Source of the DNA: CAILZL01 sp035548495
GTDB lineage: Bacteria; Pseudomonadota; Gammaproteobacteria; Steroidobacterales; Steroidobacteraceae
Assembly (NCBI GenBank): GCA_035548495.1
Contig: DASZSV010000064.1
Coordinates: 1-64,000, forward strand
Reading direction: 5' to 3'
DNA length: 64,000 nucleotides
Position 1 is the stretch's first letter; the number at the start of each line of letters is the position of its first letter. The notes below the pieces were generated by a model that searched no databases, was not told the DNA's origin, and saw only the letters and a list, made by a program, of their open reading frames with translations. Below are positions 63,077 to 64,000 of the stretch, in pieces. A program made the translations under genes and the position numbers.

Positions 63077-63892
63077 TCAAATCATCTGCGGAATGTTGCC
63101 AGCGGGCACGTCCGCAAACTCATGCGGCGCTTCTTCGCGGCGGATCATCTCGCCAACCAGCGCCAGATATGACAATGCCCCGCGTGATTCCTTGTCGTAT
63201 ACCAGCACCGGCTTGCCGAAACTGGGCGCTTCTGCAAGACGGATGTTGCGCGGAATGATGGTGCGAAACACCTTGTCACCAAAGTGTTCGATCAACTGAC
63301 TCGATACTTCGCTGGCCAGATTATTGCGCGGATCGTACATGGTGCGCAGGATGCCTTCGATCTGCAGTTGCGGATTGCTGGAAGCCTTGATTTGCTCGAT
63401 GGTATCCACCAGTGCCGACAAACCTTCCAGTGCATAGTATTCACACTGCATGGGAATCAGCACCGAATCCGCCGCCACCAGTGCATTCACCGTCAGCATG
63501 TTCAACGACGGCGGACAATCAATCAGCACGATGTCATACAAGCGCCGCACCGTGGCCAATGCATTTTTCAACCGTGATTCACCGCCGGGCTTTGCGGTGA
63601 GATCGACTTCGGCCGCAACGAGATCCTGATTCGCAGGCAGCAAGGTGAAATCGCTGTGTTCAACCGGAACCAGCGCTGCGGTGATGTCGCTTTCGCCAAG
63701 CAACACTTCGGTGGTCGAATGTGCCAATGCACGTTTGTCCACACCGCAACCCATGGTGGCATTGCCTTGCGGATCAATATCCACCAGCAACACGCGCCGC
63801 TTGGTCGCAGCCAGCGACGCGGCAAGATTGACGCTGGTGGTAGTCTTGCCGACTCCACCTTTCTGGTTGGCAATGGCGATTACACGGTTCAT
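63077..63892 (-). CDS. parA: Chromosome-partitioning ATPase ParA (Soj)
   Basis: 271 residues. Deviant Walker A KGGVGKTTTSVNLAASLA at residues 11-28, Walker A' DIDPQGNATMGCG, and Walker B IVLIDCPPSLN are intact. It lacks the N-terminal HTH of plasmid type Ia ParA, so it is the chromosomal Soj type. It drives origin segregation with ParB. Position directly after rsmG is the usual gid-par arrangement. Confidence 0.96.
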   Translation of the reverse strand: MNRVIAIANQKGGVGKTTTSVNLAASLAATKRRVLLVDIDPQGNATMGCGVDKRALAHSTTEVLLGESDITAALVPVEHSDFTLLPANQDLVAAEVDLTAKPGGESRLKNALATVRRLYDIVLIDCPPSLNMLTVNALVAADSVLIPMQCEYYALEGLSALVDTIEQIKASSNPQLQIEGILRTMYDPRNNLASEVSSQLIEHFGDKVFRTIIPRNIRLAEAPSFGKPVLVYDKESRGALSYLALVGEMIRREEAPHEFADVPAGNIPQMI

Positions 63893-63935
63893 GGGGTGCG
63901 GATCATAACCAAGTCGGCCCGAAGAAAACTGGTTT

Positions 63936-64000
63936 TCATTTCTTGCCCGTTTTTACTACGGCCGAGAGTTCCACAAGATGCCGCTGTTCGTCCAGCCCGT
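63936..64000 (-). CDS. rsmG: 16S rRNA (guanine-N7) methyltransferase RsmG, 3' end only
   Basis: The window edge cuts this gene; only the last 20 codons and the stop (63938-63936) are present, reading GLDEQRHLVELSAVVKTGKK. The GLDEQRHLV block matches the C-terminus typical of RsmG (GidB), and the gene stands 43 bases upstream of parA in the order rsmG-parA-parB. The call rests on this short tail and on synteny. Confidence 0.75.
   Translation of the reverse strand, partial: GLDEQRHLVELSAVVKTGKK

Overview
The window looks like chromosomal DNA of a gammaproteobacterium of moderate GC, probably somewhere around the Xanthomonadales, Nevskiales or Steroidobacterales. This placement is inferred from gene content and is not computed. 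The right third has the origin-proximal order rsmG-parA-parB-(GST-like gene)-atpIBEFHAGDC-glmU-glmS, which is typical of Gammaproteobacteria. The window also carries a large TonB-dependent receptor of the kind common in Xanthomonadales, Caulobacterales and Alteromonadales.

1-4.8 kb holds small envelope or hypothetical genes: a MORN-repeat protein cut by the left edge, a lipoprotein, a cupin and two small exported proteins. 4.9-7.9 kb is an AT-richer two-gene cassette: a PD-(D/E)XK-like nuclease fused to a DGQHR (DndB-like) domain, and a beta-class DNA methyltransferase. This looks like a defence or DNA-modification module. 8.3-15.1 kb carries two direct copies of a UbiE-like methyltransferase gene. 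The second copy has lost exactly 366 bp, in frame, including the SAM-binding site. The copies flank an M16 protease, a small membrane protein and a second possible defence-like pair (an unknown protein plus a Panacea-like/DUF488 fusion). 15.1-25.6 kb is mixed: di-haem peroxidase, phospholipase C-type phosphoesterase with a candidate Pho box, DUF3857/transglutaminase protein, NAPE-PLD-like hydrolase, DUF302/DUF2214 pair, PilZ protein. Two divergent ATP-grasp genes (24.2-28.0 kb) suggest a peptide-ligase type pathway.

28.7-49.8 kb is a carbohydrate-uptake and degradation locus. It has a GH44-GH2-GH29 operon, a ThuA-like protein, three translationally coupled flavin-dependent (tryptophan-type) halogenases beside a TonB-dependent receptor, a LytS/LytTR-type two-component pair and a GH39 enzyme. 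Endoglucanase, beta-galactosidase and alpha-fucosidase together would fit a fucosylated xyloglucan-like substrate, though this is inference. The most interesting non-coding signal is a 60-bp promoter element present three times, upstream of GH44, of the TonB receptor and of GH39. It ties the three transcription units into one likely regulon.

49.8-64 kb is core: glmS, glmU, the full F1Fo ATP synthase operon with a recognisable promoter and terminator, parB, parA and the 3' end of rsmG, all on the minus strand. A GST-like gene lies on the plus strand.
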